Assembly (NCBI GenBank): GCA_029876055.1
Contig: CM056874.1
Location: forward strand, 1,674,001-1,738,000
Length of the DNA: 64,000 bases
Direction of reading: 5' to 3'
Source: Madurella fahalii
Lineage: Eukaryota; Ascomycota; Sordariomycetes; Sordariales
The notes under the pieces were generated by a model. It saw nothing but the letters and a program-made list of their open reading frames with translations. It had not been told where the DNA came from and ran no database searches. Made by a program: the position numbers and the translations under genes. Below, one piece after another: positions 58,943 through 64,000 of this stretch. Position 1 is the first letter of the stretch, and the number at the start of each line of letters is the position of its first letter.

Positions 58943-61900
58943 CTACTCCTCCTGGTACGAGATCTTGCGCATCTCGCCCAGCCGGTGACGGGCAGCAGAG
59001 AGAGCGTTCTCGAGCTGAAGGATTTCGACCTGCATAGAAAAAGAATGGTTAGTCAGAATTTGGTGGTCAAAAGTAGGTTCGGAGGGGACAGAATCGTGAC
59101 CACATACCTGCTGCTCCATCTCGCGCACCTTGAACTCGTGCTGTCCCAGCTTGGAGTAGTCCACCTGGTCCTCTTCGGCGTTACGGTCCTTGATCATGCT
59201 CTGCACCTGGCGGACGAGCGCACGGCAGGCGGCCCCGACAGCCTTGCTGGCTTGCTCCAGGTTCTCCTGGCTCTTGCTCATGAAGCCGGCCTTGACGCGG
59301 CTGGCTGCTACGAGCTGCGCAGTCGACGCCGCCACATCGTTGGAGGCCACGATGAGCTGCTCGGGGCTGTTGCGGTTCGACAGAACCCCGTCCGCCGTCT
59401 CGATGAGCGTGTTGGTCGACGAGGCGACCGCCTTAGCCGCCGAGATGAGACCCTCTGTCCACCTGTTGTTCTTCTTGTAGAATGCCGTCCGCGACGACGA
59501 GCCCTTCCCAGCCTGCACAATCTCCTGCTGCGTGACCGTGGCCGCCTTGATGAGCTGCGCAATGGCCGTCGTGATGGCCATGGCAGCGTCCAGGATCGAG
59601 TCGTGCACCCGCAGCTCGTACGTCGAGTAGCCGTCGCGAGGCTTGTTCTTGAGCTTGTTCAGCCGGTCGACAGCCGCCGCGATGGCATCCGCCGCCTTGC
59701 TGAGTTCTTTGTCGACGATCTCGCCCAAGTCACCCTTGTTGGCAAGCTTGCCGAAGCCGGGCGCGAACCTCTCAACCGACGTGTTCAGCCTCTGCAGGTT
59801 CATCTGGACGTCGTTGTTGCTGTTGATAACGACATCCGTCTTCTGCAAGGGGTCCATGCCTTCCAGCCGGAAGCTCAGCAGGCTGCGGAAGAACTTGACG
59901 GTCGAGTGCGCGGATTGCCGAGCGCCGTTGATCAGAGCATCGCTCTTCTTCTCGTCAGTAGCGAGACGAATGAGGCCCTTCGTGTTGCTGCAGACGTCCG
60001 CAATAGCGCCAGCAAAAACATTGACGTTCTTGATCAGATCTCCTTGGGTGCTGTTGGGCCCATCGGCGATGAAGTTGTTGAACGACGTGGCGAACTCGGT
60101 GGCGCTGGCAGACGCCTTCTCGATCTGCGACAGGACGTACGAGGGCGAGGCATTCTGGTTGCCCGCCTGCATGGTAGAGTCGAGCTCGTACATGGCATCG
60201 TCGACACGCTGCACTCCTGCCTGGAGCACCGAATCGATGATCTCGTTGATCTTGTCCAGCTGGGCAAGAATCAAGGCATCGATCTGGCCATCGAGCGCAT
60301 GATCCGTGACGCCCTGGTTGTTCTTTAGCTCGGTGAGTTCGATCAGAGTCTGGTCCATGCCGGCCTTGTAGACTTCGAGCTCCTCCTCCTTCTCGCGGAG
60401 GAGCGCCTCGAGGTCGGAGCTGCCATCCCTCAACTTGGCCTGGGCGTCCTCCAGCGCCCGTGACTTGTTGCGCAGCGCCTCTTCTAGATCCGCCATCTCG
60501 CGGTTGTACTTGGAAAGCATCGTCGAGAGCTCGTTGCCCTTGCTCCTCTCCAAGTTGTCCGCGCGATCCAAGGCCATCCGGAGCTCCCGCTTCAACTTCT
60601 CCACCTCGTCCTTGTTGGAGCCCGACAGCCTGTCCTTCTCATGCAGAGCCCGGTCTCGCTCCCGGATCATGTCGGCGAGCTCGAGGTTCTTCGTCTTGAT
60701 CTCGCGCTCCAGCTTCTCCCGCCGATCGATCGCCTCCTGGGCGGAAGCAGCTTTGAGCTGGACCGACTTGAACTTCTGGAGCAGGTCAAGGTGCTCGTGG
60801 CGAAGCTGCGAGTACAGCTTGGCGAGAGCCTCGTACTTGGTCCTCCAGGTGTTAACTTGCTCTTGCAGGGCTCGGATCTGGTCGTCCTTGCTGGAGATTT
60901 GCTGCCCGTAATTATTTTGGATCTGCGATAACTCGCTTTCGAGGGCCTTCACTCGTTGATCGTATTGCTGGAGCATCAGCTGGTCGCGTTCGTATTGTGC
61001 GCGCGCATTGAGGTTTTCTTGCTCGAGCTCCGCCAGTCGCCCTTGTGTCTGCCACTGTGCTTGCTGTGCCATGAGTGCCTCCTGCTCCCGCTGCTGCTGC
61101 TCCATCAATCGCCGTTGCTGCTCTTCAAAATCACGCTGCGCCTGGAGCTGCGCCTGTTGTTGGGCGAGAAGTGCTTGTTGCTGTTGCGCCTCCAACACGC
61201 GCTGCTGCTCTTCGAATTCCCGGTTCTGCCGGTCTAGCTCGCTCTTCCAAAACTCCGAGATCTCATCCGGCTCTTCCGATTTGGGCGCTGGAGGTGGAGT
61301 CGGCCGCTTCTCGATCTCCTGCTTGGGGCGAGCGGGAAGGGCCGGCGCAGTCTCGTCTTCTGCTAGCAGGCTCGGGGGATCTTGCGGAAGCTTCGGGATG
61401 GTAATGAGACTCGTGAGGTAGCGGAGATTCGAACATTCGTAGTAAAACTTGACCAGACGGTAGTGCTGAGCGTCGTATCGTTGACGGAGGGGCTCCAGGG
61501 CGTCGTTGTCACCAGTGGCTAGGCAAAGGTCAGCACGGGAGGCGGCATCGAATCCGGTACCACGCCAACTCACTTGAATGCATGGCGCGGAGCATGCTCG
61601 TAATGAATTTGTAGATGCCATAACTCTCGGTGACGAGAGGGACAAGTGCTGATATTCTGCATTCATTATTGCCCACGTTGCGGAAATGGGAGAAGATCAA
61701 CTTTTGGAACTGGTCGATCTTGTCTTGCAGCGTCATGAGGTCGGTGATGGTCTCATAGCCCTCGTTGGGGTCATTGATGGCCTTGAGGCTGATGTATTCC
61801 TCGTACTCGAATGTGCCGTTGAACTCGGGGTGTTGCTTATGGAACGAGAGCTTCGCCAGCAGGTAATAGACGTACTCCTTGATCAGGGGGCCATAGCCGC

Positions 61901-62328
61901 GCATTCCTTCGCCGGCCATTCCACGGTTCAGGCTGTCAATCCACCCCCGGTTCGCCATAGCCTCCTTGAGAGTCACCGGGTGCCCCTCCTGGAGGACTTT
62001 GTGGACCGTGATCAGGGCCTTGAACGTCTGGACCTCGTCGGCGAGAATAGGCTGGACCTTGAGGCCAGCCCAGAAGGACTGGGAGGACTTGTGGTCCCAT
62101 GTGTAGACAATGCAGCTCCGCACATGTTTGCGCTTCGGGGCCGATTCCTCGGGGCTCGTTGCCTTCTTGATGTTGATGGCCAGCTCGGCCTCGGATCTGC
62201 GCGGCATCTCGGGTCAGTCTGGAGTTCTGGACGTTTTGCGACGGAGTCAACGGCGGGTGAGGGGCAGGTGCAGGAGCAGATGCAGGCGCAACGGACTTGG
62301 TATGGTCGAGGCTGCGTATTGTGGCCAT
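58943..62328 (-). CDS. SLA2: SLA2/HIP1R-type endocytic adaptor
   Basis: Links clathrin-coated pits to actin. Four exons on the minus strand: 62297-62328, 61574-62196, 59108-61518 and 58943-59029; 1050 residues. The first exon is needed to give MATIRSLDHTKSEAELAINI in frame; its intron (100 nt) has a weak donor, GTCCGT, but a good CTGAC branch and CAG acceptor. ANTH domain at residues 1 to about 270 (KRKHVRSCIVYTWDHKSSQ), a Pro-rich linker, a Gln-rich coiled coil at about 330-640, and an I/LWEQ (THATCH) actin-binding domain at about 810-1010, ending ISYQEE. It marks the right flank of MAT in most filamentous ascomycetes and diverges from ATG3. Confidence 0.95.
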
Positions 62329-63131
62329 GTTGGGCGCCTATCGAGTGCTGCCGCGTTTCCTCGGTCGACTTGCGAATCAGAAGGGGATCCAGGAGAAACT
62401 CGGTAGATTCGACGCAGCGATGGGCAAGTCAAATTATCAAACTATTAGATCCGGTCGAGGACGGGCTTTCTGCGACAGCACCAAGCGTATCGACAACACC
62501 CCGCACGGCAGCTCATCCAGAGCTCGCGCAGACGCAGGTGGTCCGGTTCGAAGGAAAATAAAAATGGCAGGTTTTGGGCAAGGAATTAAGGCGTGGAGCG
62601 AGTGGTTGATGCGCATTGTCGTCGTCAGCCTCTCTTGGAAGTTACACTGTGATCGGCTTGTACGACGTCTCCAGACAGCCAATCAGAGCCCCACATTCGG
62701 AGCGCCGACGGACCGTTGTGGAACTGTCAGCTGCCATGTAAATGAGAAGGTGGGGCAAGGCCCGACCCCACCGATTCGGGCAACCGTTGCTGCCAAGCCT
62801 GCTTCATCGTTTTGGCGGGGGCCGTTAGGGGGCTGCGCCGAGGCAGGTGTAGCTAGCCACGGCGTTCATCGCTGCTGCAAGGCTGTCACGAGGCTTCATT
62901 CAGTCGTCATTTGATTTCAGCACAGTCATTCCCGCCATCTGCATCGCTCCATCCGGCCTCGATATCTGGCCACACAACCTGCCCAGTTCTTCCTCCCGCT
63001 TCGTTGTATTCTCGATCATCTTGAACACATTACATCCTCCTTGGCGATCTTCTTTATCTGCCAACAAGCTGACCCCACCCCGGCCCCCTCACTCCAACCG
63101 AGCACATCAACAAGCTTGTCGACGGCTCGCC
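62329..63131. promoter_or_regulatory. divergent promoter region SLA2/ATG3
   Basis: 803 bp between start codons. The plus-strand frame 62297-62914 shows no domain. Pyrimidine-rich stretches at about 62980-63060 precede ATG3. No TATA box seen. Confidence 0.5.
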
Positions 63132-64000
63132 ATGAACATCATCTACTCGACCGTCAACAGCCTGCGCGACAGGTACACGCCCGCAAGTCACACGTCGACG
63201 TTCCGCAAGACGGGCGAGATCACGCCCGAAGAGTTCGTGGCTGCGGGCGACTACCTCGTCTTCAAGTTCCCGTCGTGGTCGTGGGCCGATGCCGAAACAC
63301 CCAGCAAGCGCATCAGCCATCTCCCGCCCGGGAAGCAGTACCTAGTAACCCGCCATGTCCCGTGCCATCGCCGCCTAAATGACGACTTTGCCGGCGATGC
63401 AGGCCACGAAGAAGCCGTGGTAGAGGGAGGCAAGAACAGTGACGATGACGGCTGGCTGCGGACGGGCGGCCTGACCAGCTCGCAGCCGTTGAAGGTCCGG
63501 GAAGTGCGCACGGTGGACGATGCCGGAAACGTCGGCGACCGCGAGGTTATCGATGAAGATGACATCCCGGATATGGAGGACGAGGAGGACGACGAGGCCA
63601 TCATTCGTGATGCTGAGGGTGACGGAAATAGCAGGTGAGCAGCCGACGTCGCGCAGCCGGGGATTCACAGCATACTGACTCGGGCCTTTGCACAGCGGGA
63701 GACGGACATACTCCCTATACATCGTGTACTCGCCGTGGTACAAGACCCCGCGGATGTACATGTCGGGCTATTTGCCGAACGGCCAGCCACTTCCCCCGCA
63801 CCTCATGATGGAGGATATCGTCGGCGACTACAAGGACAAGACCGTGACGCTGGAGGACTTCCCCTTCTTCGCAAACAATGTCAAGATGGCCAGCGTACAT
63901 CCCTGCAAGCACGCTTCGGTCATGAAGACGCTCCTCGACCGTGCCGATGCTGCGCTCAAGCTGCGGAGGGAGAAGCAGAGGGCTGGCCTCGCGGCAGGCA
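63132..64000 (+). CDS. ATG3: ATG3, E2-like enzyme of autophagy (3' end outside window)
   Basis: Transfers Atg8 to phosphatidylethanolamine during autophagosome formation. Exon 1 63132-63634, intron 63635-63695 (61 nt, GTGAGC...CAG), exon 2 from 63696 past the window end. ATG 63132 gives MNIIYSTVNSLRDRYTP, the standard start. EFVAAGDYLVFKFPSWSWA follows, then an acidic flexible region, then across the intron YSLYIVYSPWYKTPRMYMSG, and the active-site motif HPCKHASVMK with catalytic Cys at residue 238. Only the C-terminal part is missing, because of the window edge. Confidence 0.95.

Noticed and set aside
58985..60328. 447-codon plus-strand frame opposite SLA2
   Set aside because: It is the antisense shadow of the SLA2 coiled-coil and I/LWEQ region and has no domain of its own.
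1..64000. tRNA and rRNA genes
   Set aside because: I looked for B-box-like GGTTCGA and GATTCGAAC sequences. The few hits lie inside LTRs or coding exons and have no cloverleaf partner, so none is reported.

Overview
The window is nuclear DNA of a filamentous ascomycete. Short introns (about 50-100 nt, with CTAAC/CTGAC-type branch sites) interrupt conserved genes, and the right half carries a MAT1-1 mating-type locus in the order APC5 - COX13 - APN2 - MAT1-1-3 - MAT1-1-2 - MAT1-1-1 - SLA2 - ATG3. That gene set and the presence of MAT1-1-2 point to Sordariomycetes, probably Sordariales; I infer this from gene content and cannot name the species.

Bases 1 to about 22.9 kb are a transposon block. 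Its coding sequences are full of TAG/TAA stops that look like C-to-T/G-to-A changes, as expected from repeat-induced point mutation (RIP). It holds three pogo/Fot1-type DNA transposons (one almost complete, two fragments), two Gypsy LTR retrotransposons of one family (one truncated; one full length, 7.4 kb, with matching 5-bp target duplications), a Tad1-like LINE, and several solo LTRs. The insertions can be ordered in time: Gypsy copy 2 sits inside the terminal repeat array of pogo copy 3, the LINE interrupts Gypsy copy 1, Gypsy copy 1 interrupts pogo copy 2, and one solo LTR sits inside another. Gypsy copy 2 also carries, antisense to itself, a decayed intron-containing gene with a TATA box.

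From about 23 to 30 kb the base composition becomes normal, but the genes are dead: a carboxylesterase, an MRP-type ABC transporter and an M13 metallopeptidase, each with frameshifts and stops. Bases 30-35 kb are almost gene-free, with one small SH3-like reading frame. At 35.1 kb the first intact gene appears, a PA-TM-RING ubiquitin ligase. It is followed by three more damaged genes: a PD-(D/E)XK-like protein with one in-frame TAG, a protein-kinase relic, and a HET-domain pseudogene.

From 43.9 kb to the right end the genes are intact. APC5 (cell-cycle ubiquitin ligase scaffold) converges on COX13 (cytochrome oxidase subunit VIa), which diverges from APN2 (AP endonuclease). Then come the three MAT1-1 genes that specify one mating type: MAT1-1-3 (HMG box) diverges from MAT1-1-2, which is in tandem with MAT1-1-1 (alpha box). 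SLA2 (endocytic adaptor) closes the locus and diverges from ATG3 (autophagy E2 enzyme), which runs off the window. I derived splice sites by hand; the coding frames close exactly in every intact gene. No MAT1-2-1 gene is seen in this window, so heterothallism is possible but not proven.
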